DNA from: Citrobacter amalonaticus | GTDB lineage: Bacteria > Pseudomonadota > Gammaproteobacteria > Enterobacterales > Enterobacteriaceae | Length of the DNA: 64,000 nucleotides | Reading direction: 5' to 3' | NCBI RefSeq assembly: GCF_018252635.1 | Contig: NZ_JAGTXM010000001.1 | Location: 894,906 to 958,905, forward strand | Shown here: positions 17,044 through 25,112 of the stretch, piece after piece | Layout of the letters: each line of letters opens with the position of its first letter | How positions within the stretch are numbered: the stretch's first letter is position 1 | Notes under the pieces: generated by a model | Databases searched by the model: none | Told to the model about the DNA's origin: nothing | Seen by the model: the letters and a program-made list of their open reading frames with translations, nothing else | Made by a program: the position numbers and the translations under genes

Positions 17044-17143
17044 GCATGCAAATCCCCGTATTTTATTTCCCCCACCACGCCAGTACCGGCACGGCCTGAG
17101 CCGGTTCATGCACCTGCATTAAAAGCGACCTCTTAAGCGGGCA

Positions 17144-17162
17144 GGCGTGGCGGGGAGAGCAT
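17144..17162. other. P2/P4-type cos sequence
   Basis: GGCGTGGCGGGGAGAGCAT differs at one base from the 19-nt cohesive end I recall for the P2/186/P4 group (GGCGTGGCGGGGAAAGCAT). It lies just after psu, as in P4, and is followed by the inverted repeat GCATTG/CAATGC (17159-17178) that abuts the DUF2290 stop codon. It would let a P2-like helper terminase package the element. Confidence 0.75.
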
Positions 17163-17177
17163 TGCGCGCAGACAATG

Positions 17178-17849
17178 CTAGCCAATAAATAAAAAACTAT
17201 CCTCTCTATTACTCCAGTAGTTAACTGGTGCAACATCAAGTCCATCTTTAAAAAAATGGATATGTTCATCAATCAATAGAGATTGTGCATATGTTTTCCA
17301 AGCTTTTGGATAAAAGGAACGCAATACAAATGCTGTAAACGACAAGGGCGTTAAAATTTTTTTTGTTGCTATTCTTCCATCATTTTCAGACCCGAAATGA
17401 AAATGGCAATAGGGATGAGAATGTTCACAATAATGTACATCATCAATGTCATATCTAATTGGCATTGGCGGGAAGTTTTTTGTGTGAGTGTCAATGTAGT
17501 TATCATACTCTTGACTAATCATAACTCTATACTCATCTGCATCACCCCACTCATCCTCAGGATAAAATTCATTTAAATACTCCTCAAACGTTAAAGTTTT
17601 AACTGGAGTCATTAAATAGGTGTAACTGTTCATTTTGAATATAAAAAGGGAACCATCTTCAAGTTGTATGTTAAACCATTGATCGTGCGTGCATCTTTTC
17701 CATGCTTCTATATATGTTAAAGGGCGTAGTTCGCCCGGCATATGATTTGGGTAAATAATGTTACTGTTATAATTTCCCAATAGCCCCGCATTTCTCACAA
17801 GGTTTATTGATGCCCGTGATGTTGAATTAAAAGTCGCTTGAGCAATCAT
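17178..17849 (-). CDS. DUF2290 protein, partner of SF1 helicase (putative phage defence)
   Basis: A 223-aa soluble protein with the DUF2290 hallmark: a His-rich strand HSHPYCHFHFG (about 144-154), followed by LTPLSFTAFVLRSFYP (about 167-182). The start ATG overlaps the helicase stop by four bases (ATGA), so the two are translationally coupled. It sits in the psu-int cargo hotspot of a P4 satellite. A helicase + DUF2290 pair from P4 hotspots is, as I recall, listed among experimentally found anti-phage systems. The biochemical role of DUF2290 is unknown to me; nuclease, nucleotide-binding or toxin functions remain open. Codon use is AT-rich, unlike the backbone. Confidence 0.8.
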   Translation of the reverse strand: MIAQATFNSTSRASINLVRNAGLLGNYNSNIIYPNHMPGELRPLTYIEAWKRCTHDQWFNIQLEDGSLFIFKMNSYTYLMTPVKTLTFEEYLNEFYPEDEWGDADEYRVMISQEYDNYIDTHTKNFPPMPIRYDIDDVHYCEHSHPYCHFHFGSENDGRIATKKILTPLSFTAFVLRSFYPKAWKTYAQSLLIDEHIHFFKDGLDVAPVNYWSNREDSFLFIG

Positions 17850-19927
17850 GCTTTCTTCACCTTTTTGGCTTCATATTCCCTTATTAATGCCTTAACACCA
17901 TCAAGCCCATGGGTATCTAATAACTTCTGGAAGTCTTCAACATCCTCGTCATGAGCAAAGCGTTGAAGATCAATCTCAATTTGATCAAGTATTTGACTAT
18001 CTGGATAATTAAAGCGCAGGTATGGGACATTATCCTTAGCTTGTTTTATCTCATAAAAAAGCTCATTGGCTGAATGTCCAATACCTGTCATTGTTAACCA
18101 TCCTTTGGTACGAGTCATTGCAGTGAATAGTAGGTTCCTGTTTTTTACGTTCGGGTTATGGTAAAGACATTCAGAACCAATAATATAAACACTATAACCC
18201 TCATTGCCTTTAGCTTTGTGGATTGTAGAGTATGTGACCTTATTATCAATTGAGAAGTCACTTATATTATATTTGTCAGCATTGACGTTGTTAACGTCAA
18301 TATTGTATTCTGATAAATAATAAGATAAATGGTTGTAATAATTTTTGAAGTGCTTATCATCTGCGCAAACTATTAAGATGTCAGAAGCATTTAGGCCTTC
18401 GCTAAAAATGTCTTCTCTTATTCTCTGCGCGACCCATTCACATTCACTGCTAATGTCACTATGAGGTTGTGTTATTATAAGCTTATCTTTATCAGCATTG
18501 TAGAGAGTTGGGGATGTTTCTTCTGTCCGATAAACTGATATGTTTTCACCAGAATTGAAACGCTCACCGTGCACACCTTCAACCAGGTATCCTAAGTTCG
18601 TCCAATCTTCTGCTGTTTTAATCGCTTGAACTGGATTTCCATAGACTCCTAACCCTATAGCATGCGCACAAACCAAGGTTGCGCAAGGCGTTCTGTAGCA
18701 GCTATTTAAGAATTTATCTAAACTGAGGTTTTTACCCTCCCCAAGAATTTCTTCAATCGAAGGTGAACCTGTTTGGAATATATTTTGGAATACATCCAAA
18801 CCAAATACCATTTTATCTTCACGTGCCAGTTTTAAACACAGTTTTAAGAAGGAACTATCAAAGTCTTGAGCTTCGTCAACGAAAACATAATCGTATTGCT
18901 CCTTGATTTCATGATTATCAAGTAACGTTTTACAAGCATATGAAAATGGTTCTTTAGGTGCTATTCTCTGTGCTTCTCCAAAATTGATGAAACGAGCTGA
19001 GTTATTTTGACATGCATTATAGTATACACCAGCGGCGTTCCCTCCGCCCCAAGCATGTAAAATATCGATAGAATTTTCAAAGTCAGGATCAAGATCATCG
19101 AACTGACGATAAAAACGCGTTATTAGACGTTTGACATGTTGGTAAAGTGCTTTTGTACTGAAAGTATACAAGATTTTCTTATCTGGATTTCTTAAATGAG
19201 TAATCGCCACTTTCATAGCAAGAACAACAGTTTTTCCTGAACCAGCAAGGCCTCTAATTCTTTCAATTCCATCAACTTCATTTACACAGCTTCCAAGTTG
19301 ATTACTGTCAAATCTTGCAATTGAGGACTCAAGGGTGCTAATTACTTTTACTTTTGATTCTTCAGAAAACCCTTCAATATCACGTTGTTTAACCCGTATT
19401 AGACCCTTGCCACCTTCAATTGTAGAAGCGGCTTCGCTATAAATATCCTCATCTACAGGATTTTCGCATTGTTGTATAAAGTTTTCAATTGAGGCTTTGG
19501 AAACGATAACCTCACTTTCAGTACCATAATCTTTTTGAGCGTCAACATAAGGAGCAAAGATCGCAGATTCAACAGATATATTTAATTCTCTTCTGTTTTT
19601 ACGAAGGTATTTCTGCTTTAGTAAGCGAGAGAATATTTGGCTGTAGATGTTTTCCAATGCTGCATCATTTTGTTGTAAAACATTATTAGCATCTCTCTCA
19701 TGGCAGTTTGATAAATAGAATATAATTATTCCATAGAGGCGTGATACAAGCATTAATGGTGATATAACTAAATTATCTTCATCATCTTTATATAAAGGGA
19801 AATCATAATATAGTTCTGCTTCATGTAAATGTAGTTTTTCTTCTTGGTCTAGTTCGTTTAAAATGTTATACAACCGCCCAGCCTCAGGGTTGTTATTTAG
19901 CTTGTTTCTATCCGCATTTAGCTTCAT
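17846..19927 (-). CDS. SF1 (UvrD/Rep-like) helicase of DUF2290 system
   Basis: A 693-aa protein with an N-terminal about 200-aa region of unknown fold, then an SF1 helicase: Walker A GLAGSGKT (226-233), Walker B DEAQ (351-354, in YDYVFVDEAQDFD), CYRTP (410-414), YSTIHKAKGNEG (566-577) and the arginine-finger motif NLLFTAMTRTKGW (598-610). All motor motifs look intact. It starts at ATG 19927, overlapping the integrase stop by one base (TAATG), and ends overlapping the DUF2290 gene. It probably senses or unwinds phage or recombining DNA and acts with DUF2290. AT-rich cargo in a GC-richer satellite supports separate acquisition. Confidence 0.87.
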   Translation of the reverse strand: MKLNADRNKLNNNPEAGRLYNILNELDQEEKLHLHEAELYYDFPLYKDDEDNLVISPLMLVSRLYGIIIFYLSNCHERDANNVLQQNDAALENIYSQIFSRLLKQKYLRKNRRELNISVESAIFAPYVDAQKDYGTESEVIVSKASIENFIQQCENPVDEDIYSEAASTIEGGKGLIRVKQRDIEGFSEESKVKVISTLESSIARFDSNQLGSCVNEVDGIERIRGLAGSGKTVVLAMKVAITHLRNPDKKILYTFSTKALYQHVKRLITRFYRQFDDLDPDFENSIDILHAWGGGNAAGVYYNACQNNSARFINFGEAQRIAPKEPFSYACKTLLDNHEIKEQYDYVFVDEAQDFDSSFLKLCLKLAREDKMVFGLDVFQNIFQTGSPSIEEILGEGKNLSLDKFLNSCYRTPCATLVCAHAIGLGVYGNPVQAIKTAEDWTNLGYLVEGVHGERFNSGENISVYRTEETSPTLYNADKDKLIITQPHSDISSECEWVAQRIREDIFSEGLNASDILIVCADDKHFKNYYNHLSYYLSEYNIDVNNVNADKYNISDFSIDNKVTYSTIHKAKGNEGYSVYIIGSECLYHNPNVKNRNLLFTAMTRTKGWLTMTGIGHSANELFYEIKQAKDNVPYLRFNYPDSQILDQIEIDLQRFAHDEDVEDFQKLLDTHGLDGVKALIREYEAKKVKKA

Positions 19928-21147
19928 TATTTATCCTTAATATTAGAGTTAAGTGTATTTGATGAGTAAACAAAATCACCCCACCATTGCATTAGTGATT
20001 GACGCTGGATAAGGTAAATTGAGCGGTTATAAGCTCTTCTCACTTCATTTTTTTCGCTGTGAGCAAGGGCTGCTTCAATTACGTCAGCATTATGTCCAGC
20101 TTCATTCATTGCTGTGCTTGCTATAGACCTTAAACCATGCGCAACTAGTTTTCCACCGTACCCCATGCGCTTAAGCGCAGCGTTAGCAGTCTGACTGTTC
20201 ATTGACTGTTTTGGGTTATTCCGGCTTGGAAAAACATGCTCTCGATGAGCGCTAACAGGCTTCATTACTTCAAGAATATCCAATGCCTGAGTAGACAAAG
20301 GAACAATGTGCTCTCGTTTGGCCTTCATCCGTTCGGCTGGAATCGTCCAAAGATTTGCGTCGAGATCGATCTCTGCCCATCGTGCACCAGAAGCCTCTGC
20401 AGGGCGAACAAGCGTGAGGAGCTGCCATTCAATCAGGCAGCGAGTCGAAACAGATAGATTCGACATAACCAGAGAACGCATCAGCTTCGGCAATTCTTCT
20501 GGTCGCAGCGTTGGCATGTTTTGCTTCTTAGGTTTCTCAAACGCCATTCCGACACCTGATGCCGGGTTAGAATCAATTAGACCAGTGTTGACGGCGTAGA
20601 TCATGATTTCGTTAATACGTTGTACCAGGCGACGAACCGTCTCTAATGCACCACGCGCTTTAATTGGTTCCAATGCATCAACAATCGTTCTAGCTTTAAT
20701 CTCCTGAACAGGTATCGCGCCTATTGTAGGGAACACGTCCTTATCTAAAGAGCGCCAAATATCTTTCGCGTAGTCTTCAGTGACGATTTTGCTCTTCATT
20801 TTGAACCAGTTGGCGGCCACAGTTGAGAAAATGCTATCCAGCTCAATTTGACGTTGTTCTGATGCCTGTTCTTGTTGCTGTTGCGGATCTATACCTAGTG
20901 CGAGCGTGGCTAAGTGCTGGTCGCGTATCTGGCGGGCTGCTGCGAGAGTAAGGGCAGGGTATGAGCCAAGACTCAAATTGGTTCGGCTGCCACTGACCGG
21001 ACGCTGATAGCGGAAGCGCCAGAGTTTTTTACCAGTGGTTTTGACGAGTAAGAACAGGCCGTCACCGTCATGAAGAGTGAAGTCTTTTTCCCTAGGTTTA
21101 GCTTTAAGGATTTCGTTGTTAGTTAGGGGGCGTGTGATGCGCGCCAT
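19927..21147 (-). CDS. int: P4-type site-specific tyrosine integrase
   Basis: A 406-aa integrase with the N-terminal DUF4102 arm-binding domain (LTNNEILKAKPREKDFTLHDGDGL), a core-binding middle region, and a catalytic domain with the tyrosine recombinase residues: Arg in TLVRPAEASGARW, His and Arg in AHGLRSIAST, His in ALAHSEKN, and Tyr in RRAYNRS. It lies directly inside the ssrA att site, as expected for an ssrA-specific integrase. It is translationally linked to the helicase gene, so the cargo operon is likely read from the int promoter. Confidence 0.95.
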   Translation of the reverse strand: MARITRPLTNNEILKAKPREKDFTLHDGDGLFLLVKTTGKKLWRFRYQRPVSGSRTNLSLGSYPALTLAAARQIRDQHLATLALGIDPQQQQEQASEQRQIELDSIFSTVAANWFKMKSKIVTEDYAKDIWRSLDKDVFPTIGAIPVQEIKARTIVDALEPIKARGALETVRRLVQRINEIMIYAVNTGLIDSNPASGVGMAFEKPKKQNMPTLRPEELPKLMRSLVMSNLSVSTRCLIEWQLLTLVRPAEASGARWAEIDLDANLWTIPAERMKAKREHIVPLSTQALDILEVMKPVSAHREHVFPSRNNPKQSMNSQTANAALKRMGYGGKLVAHGLRSIASTAMNEAGHNADVIEAALAHSEKNEVRRAYNRSIYLIQRQSLMQWWGDFVYSSNTLNSNIKDK

Positions 21148-21164
21148 GTCTGGATCTCTTCCAT

Positions 21165-21220
21165 AATTGGTACACGTTTAATGGACCACAGTATAGCGTG
21201 TACCTAAACGTGTACCAATT
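21165..21220. repeat. 16-bp inverted repeat, probable integrase arm sites
   Basis: AATTGGTACACGTTTA (21165-21180) and TAAACGTGTACCAATT (21205-21220) are perfect inverse copies, with an extra GTGTACC inside. They lie between int and ssrA and cover the int promoter, suggesting integrase binding and autoregulation. Confidence 0.7.
21190..21218 (-). promoter_or_regulatory. Putative int operon promoter
   Basis: On the minus strand: TTGGTA (21213-21218), 17-bp spacer, TATACT (21190-21195). The -35 lies in one arm of the 16-bp inverted repeat, so Int binding would repress it. Confidence 0.6.
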
Positions 21221-21227
21221 TTCTCTG

Positions 21228-21355
21228 GATTTAGCCGGATGTTCTCGGACAGCGACGGACACAAAAAAGCCCGCAGGGCTTGTGCCATGCGGGCTTTCCG
21301 TATTTCACCGGACGTGTCCGGATCATGATTTGGTGGAGCTGGCGGGAGTTGAACC
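21228..21355. repeat. Proximal att repeat (ssrA 3' end and terminator)
   Basis: The intact partner of 13463-13588, containing the ssrA 3' end at 21331-21355 and the terminator. The crossover core is most likely within TGGTGGAGCTGGCGGGAGTT. Confidence 0.88.
21263..21297 (-). terminator. ssrA terminator
   Basis: AAAGCCCGC and GCGGGCTTT form the stem; on the minus strand it is followed by T6. Duplicated in the distal att repeat. Confidence 0.88.
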
Positions 21356-21693
21356 CGCGTCCGAAATTCCTACATCCTCGGTACTACATGCTTAGTCAGT
21401 CTTTACATTCGCCTGGCACCTGCGGATTGACACGCCACTACCAGACTAGCCTGATTAGTTTTAACGCTTCAACCCCAGGCAGGGCCTCCACGCGATCTCT
21501 TTTGGGTTTGACCTCTCTTTGATCCCCGTCTTAAGAGCGGAAGCTAGGGAGAGAGGGCTCAGAGCAGGTTATTAAGCTGCTAAAGCGTAGTTTTCGTCGT
21601 TTGCGACTATTTTTTGCGGCTTTTTACGAGGCCAACCGCCCCTCGGCATGCACCTTGGGTTTCGCAAATCCCGTCGAATCCAGAATCAGCCCC
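21331..21693 (-). ncRNA. ssrA: tmRNA (transfer-messenger RNA)
   Basis: A 363-nt tmRNA, the same length as in E. coli. The 5' end GGGGCTGATTCTGGATTCGA pairs with the 3' end TCCCGCCAGCTCCACCA to form the tRNA-Ala-like acceptor. The tag reading frame at 21604-21572 encodes ANDENYALAA then stop. With SmpB it rescues stalled ribosomes and marks the product for proteolysis. A -10-like TATACT lies at 21708-21713. Its 3' end is the integration site of the satellite. Unlike E. coli, smpB is not adjacent: the bap locus separates them by 16 kb. Confidence 0.98.
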
Positions 21694-21754
21694 AATGTGT
21701 TAAAGCAAGTATAACAGACTTGTGACAGCCCTTTCCAGCCCAATCCTCAAGGAT

Positions 21755-22945
21755 TTACCGCTCGCGCAGCGCTTCTCGCGCCCGATTGAACGGTTTGATT
21801 AAATAGTCGACGATGGTTTTCTCACCTGTTTTTATATCCACTGTTGCAATCATGCCCGGGACGATGGAAAAACGGCGTCCCAGCTTGTTTTGCAGATAGT
21901 CCTGATGGGTACGGATGAAGACGCGGTAGTAAAAGATTTCTGGCTTCACTTTGTCCTGAATGGTATCCGGCGAGATAGTTTCGACAACGCCTTCCAGCCC
22001 GCCGTAGATGGCATAATCATAGGCGGTGATTTTGACCAGCGCGCGTTGTCCCGGATGGATAAAAGCGATATCACGTGGTGAAAGTCGTGTTTCAATCAGC
22101 AGATGATCGTCAACGGGGACGATCTCCATCATCTCGCCGTTTGGCGGGATCACGCCGCCGATGGTCGTGACCTGGATGTTCTTCACAATGCCGCGTACCG
22201 GTGAACGAACGGTCAGGCGGGTCACCGAATCTTCGCGTCCTTTAATGATGGCGGAAAGCATCGCGACTTCAGCATTGGCTTTGGACAGTGCTTCGCGTGC
22301 CTGAACGTAGTATTGGGAGCGGAGATCGGTCAGTTTCAGCCCAATATCGCTTTTTTGCCGCTGTAAACGCAGCACCTCGACGTGGCTGGCGGCCCCGCTT
22401 TTTGCCAGCCGCTCGGTGATCGCCAGCTCTTTATTCACCAGCGCCAGCGCCTCTTTGAGCTCTGACTGCGCGTCGGCGAGTTGCGCGCGGCGACTGGTAT
22501 AAAGCCGCGTTTCCGAGGCGAGCAGATCCGGCCAGGCATTCAGTTCGTCAGAAAAGACCAGCGGCTTGTCGCTGACCTCCGCCGTCAGGCGTTGGCTGGA
22601 GGCCAGCGAGGCGCGATAGCGGGCGGCGCTTTCGCCGACGTTGGACTCTGAGCGTGTGGGGTCCATCCGTGCCAGAACCTGTGCCGCCTGGACCTGATCG
22701 CCTTCATGCACCATCAGTTCGGCGAGGATCCCCCCGTCGAGCGACTGTAATACTTGCTCGCGCGAGCTAGGGATCACCTTGCCGGTGCCCGTCGAGACTT
22801 CATCAAGAATACCGAACCACGCCCATACCGCGAGGAGCAGGCACAAGATCCCGGTGAGCCAAATGATGCGGCTGGCGCCTGAGAATTCTTGCTCGCGGCT
22901 GTCGTCGAGCGCGTCGTGGGTTGCATCAGGCTGACTGGTTTTCAT
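21755..22945 (-). CDS. bapD: HlyD-family membrane fusion protein of the Bap exporter
   Basis: A 396-aa periplasmic adaptor for type I secretion. One TM segment is near the N-terminus (about 28-48, IIWLTGILCLLLAVWAWFG). A biotinyl-lipoyl-like half motif follows (LAELMVHEGDQVQAAQVLARMD), then a coiled-coil hairpin (about 100-230), the second lipoyl half (VRSPVRGIVKNIQVTTIGG) and a beta-barrel domain. It bridges the ABC pump BapC and the outer-membrane BapB. Its start overlaps the bapC end by 20 nt. The order bapA-B-C-D matches Salmonella. Confidence 0.92.
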   Translation of the reverse strand: MKTSQPDATHDALDDSREQEFSGASRIIWLTGILCLLLAVWAWFGILDEVSTGTGKVIPSSREQVLQSLDGGILAELMVHEGDQVQAAQVLARMDPTRSESNVGESAARYRASLASSQRLTAEVSDKPLVFSDELNAWPDLLASETRLYTSRRAQLADAQSELKEALALVNKELAITERLAKSGAASHVEVLRLQRQKSDIGLKLTDLRSQYYVQAREALSKANAEVAMLSAIIKGREDSVTRLTVRSPVRGIVKNIQVTTIGGVIPPNGEMMEIVPVDDHLLIETRLSPRDIAFIHPGQRALVKITAYDYAIYGGLEGVVETISPDTIQDKVKPEIFYYRVFIRTHQDYLQNKLGRRFSIVPGMIATVDIKTGEKTIVDYLIKPFNRAREALRER

Positions 22946-25112
22946 TTTTCCACTCCCGCGTGTTGGCCTGCGCGGCCATTCGACTTTGCCCCAGCGCCTG
23001 CGCTTTTGGCGCGTCCATCACCAGTTGTCCCTCTTTGAGCACCACCACCCGATCGACCAGTTCCAGTACCGGTACGCGGTGGGTAGCGACGACCAGTGTA
23101 CGGTTACCAAGCCACTGTCCCAGTCGTTGAATAAACTCGCGTTCGGAATGCTCATCCAGCGAGGCGGTGGGTTCATCGAGCAGGACGATATTGGGCGCGC
23201 GCAGCAGCATGCGAGCGAGCATGATGGATTGTCGCTGACCGCCGGATAGCCCGCTGCCGCCTTCCATAATCGGATGATCGAGACCTTTCGGCAGCCGTTT
23301 CACGAAGTTGGCCGCGCCGCAAATTTCCAGTACGGTAAATATTTCGTCGTCGCTGGCGTGCGGGGCGCCCAGCGTCAGGTTCTCGCGCAGGGTACCGAAA
23401 AACAGGCGGGCGTTCTGGCTGAGAAGGCCGACATTGCGGCGTAAATCGGCCATATCGATGTGCGGCAGGCTGAGGTTATCGAGACGGGCGTCGCCCTCGA
23501 CCAGATCCACGCCGCCTGCCAGCGCCTGCAATAGCGTTGATTTGCCCGCACCGTTGCGCCCGAGCACCGCGATGCGCTCGCCAGCGGCGATCTCAAGTCG
23601 GTTAATGCGTAGCGGTACCCGCTGGTCTTCACTGTGATAGCGAAACTGTGCGTTCTCGAACAAATAGTGACCGTGAAAGATCTCCTGATGCACCAGCGTT
23701 TCGTCGCGCTGGGTCTCGGTGGGGAGCGCCATAATGCTGTCCAGCCCTTTTTTGGCGGCTTTCACCTGTTGCCAGCGCGCCAGCACGCCGCACAGATTGC
23801 CCATCGGAGCGATCATCCTCGAACCCAGCATTGAAGCGGCAACCACTGAGCCGGTCGTTAGCGTGCCTTCAATTACCAGCGGGGCGCCAAACATCACCAC
23901 TGCCGCATAGACCAGCCCCTGGACGGTTACGCCCCAGTTGATCAACCCTTGCGACAGTTCGCGGGTGCGCAGTCCCGATTCGGCGGTGATGCGGATATAG
24001 CTGTTCCACTGCTGCAAAAACCGGTTTTCCGCCTGCATCAGCTTGATATCTTCCAGCCCCTGAACGCTTTCGACCAGCACGGCGTTGCGCAGCGTAGCCT
24101 CGTGCGCCGCCTGATTCGCCAACTCCGCGAGCTTTTTTTGCAGCAGCAGACCGGGAAGGATCATCAGCAACGCGGCGACCGGAGCGATCCAGGCCAGCGG
24201 CGGGGCGATGATCGCCAGCACCACGATGAACAGGAAAAAGAAGGGCAGATCCACAATGGTGGAGATGGTGGAAGAGGTCACCATCTCGCGGATCTGTTCC
24301 AGCTCGCGTAGCTGCGAAATAAAGCTGCCGGTGGAACGGGGGATCGCGCTGTTGCGCAGGCGCAGTGCGTGGCTGAACACGCGATCCGACACCCGCATAT
24401 CGGCACGTTTACCCAACAGATCCATCACGTGACCGCGCGCGAGTCTTAGGAGAAAACCAAACAGCATGGCGATCAATACGCCGACGGCGAGAACGTACAG
24501 CGACGGCCACGACTGCGCCGGGATCACCCGGTCATACACCTGCATTGAGAAGATGATCCCGGAAAGCGAGAGGATGTTGATCAGCAGCGCCGCCAGCATC
24601 ACCGGGCCGTAAGGGCGCAGATCTTTCAGCACCAGGCTTTTTAGCCAGTCGGGCTTAAAGCGGGAGATGTAGGCGTCCACCCGACTGTCTTTCACCGCGG
24701 AAAGCGGGCGTAACGCGATGATGAAACGGACTGTCGGCAGCATTTCGCGCAGCGAGAGCCGGTTGCGCTGTAAGTCGCCGTCGATAAAACAGACGTCAAG
24801 CTGGTCATCGCCATCGAACTGTTCTACCAGTACCAGTTCTCCCTCCTGGAGCTGGATCACCACCGGCAGACGCCAGCGGGTGAGCGACTGTTCGGTGGGA
24901 GCCAGCGGCTGAAAAGAGAGCCCCGCCTGGCGTGCCAGTTGGCTGAGCGCCTGCGACATCGGTTTATCTTTGAACCACGGGGCGCTGGCCTGTAACGCGC
25001 CGGGTGAACTGGCAATACGGTAATGGGCGGCGATATGGCTCATTGCCCGCGCCCAGTTAGCGAGCGCCAGCGCGGTAATGCGCTCGTCAGAAGGAATATC
25101 GGCGTGGGTCAT
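22926..25112 (-). CDS. bapC: Type I secretion ABC transporter of the Bap exporter
   Basis: A 728-aa inner-membrane ABC exporter (LapB/HlyB-like). The N-terminal about 140 residues form a C39-like domain without a catalytic cysteine, as in transporters that bind but do not cleave their substrate. The TM region is about 160-440, followed by an ATPase domain with Walker A GRNGAGKS (about 513-520), signature LSGGQRQ (about 620) and Walker B IVLLDEP (about 643). It energises export of the giant adhesin BapA. Its start overlaps the bapB stop by four bases (ATGA), and its end overlaps bapD. Confidence 0.93.
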   Translation of the reverse strand: MTHADIPSDERITALALANWARAMSHIAAHYRIASSPGALQASAPWFKDKPMSQALSQLARQAGLSFQPLAPTEQSLTRWRLPVVIQLQEGELVLVEQFDGDDQLDVCFIDGDLQRNRLSLREMLPTVRFIIALRPLSAVKDSRVDAYISRFKPDWLKSLVLKDLRPYGPVMLAALLINILSLSGIIFSMQVYDRVIPAQSWPSLYVLAVGVLIAMLFGFLLRLARGHVMDLLGKRADMRVSDRVFSHALRLRNSAIPRSTGSFISQLRELEQIREMVTSSTISTIVDLPFFFLFIVVLAIIAPPLAWIAPVAALLMILPGLLLQKKLAELANQAAHEATLRNAVLVESVQGLEDIKLMQAENRFLQQWNSYIRITAESGLRTRELSQGLINWGVTVQGLVYAAVVMFGAPLVIEGTLTTGSVVAASMLGSRMIAPMGNLCGVLARWQQVKAAKKGLDSIMALPTETQRDETLVHQEIFHGHYLFENAQFRYHSEDQRVPLRINRLEIAAGERIAVLGRNGAGKSTLLQALAGGVDLVEGDARLDNLSLPHIDMADLRRNVGLLSQNARLFFGTLRENLTLGAPHASDDEIFTVLEICGAANFVKRLPKGLDHPIMEGGSGLSGGQRQSIMLARMLLRAPNIVLLDEPTASLDEHSEREFIQRLGQWLGNRTLVVATHRVPVLELVDRVVVLKEGQLVMDAPKAQALGQSRMAAQANTREWKNENQSA

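Larger units (their letters stand above)
13463..21355. mobile_element. P4-like satellite prophage in ssrA, internally deleted
   Basis: A 7.9-kb element bounded by two about 126-bp direct repeats (13463-13588 and 21228-21355) that include the ssrA 3' end and its terminator. Contents left to right: crr-like iterons, a TM protein gene, truncated alpha, truncated delta, psu, cos, DUF2290 gene, SF1 helicase gene, P4-type int. This is P4 order (crr-alpha // delta-psu-cos-cargo-int), with the segment between mid-alpha and mid-delta missing, so the primase part, immunity region, vis and sid are gone. It probably cannot replicate alone, but still has int, psu and cos. The intact ssrA is at the integrase end. 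Confidence 0.9.

Noticed and set aside
17846-19927. Helicase as AbpB or GajB
   Set aside because: Layout and partner differ: the coupled second gene is DUF2290, and no OLD-type nuclease (GajA) or AbpA neighbour is present.
21331-21522. Plus-strand frames over ssrA
   Set aside because: They lie on the antisense of the structured tmRNA.
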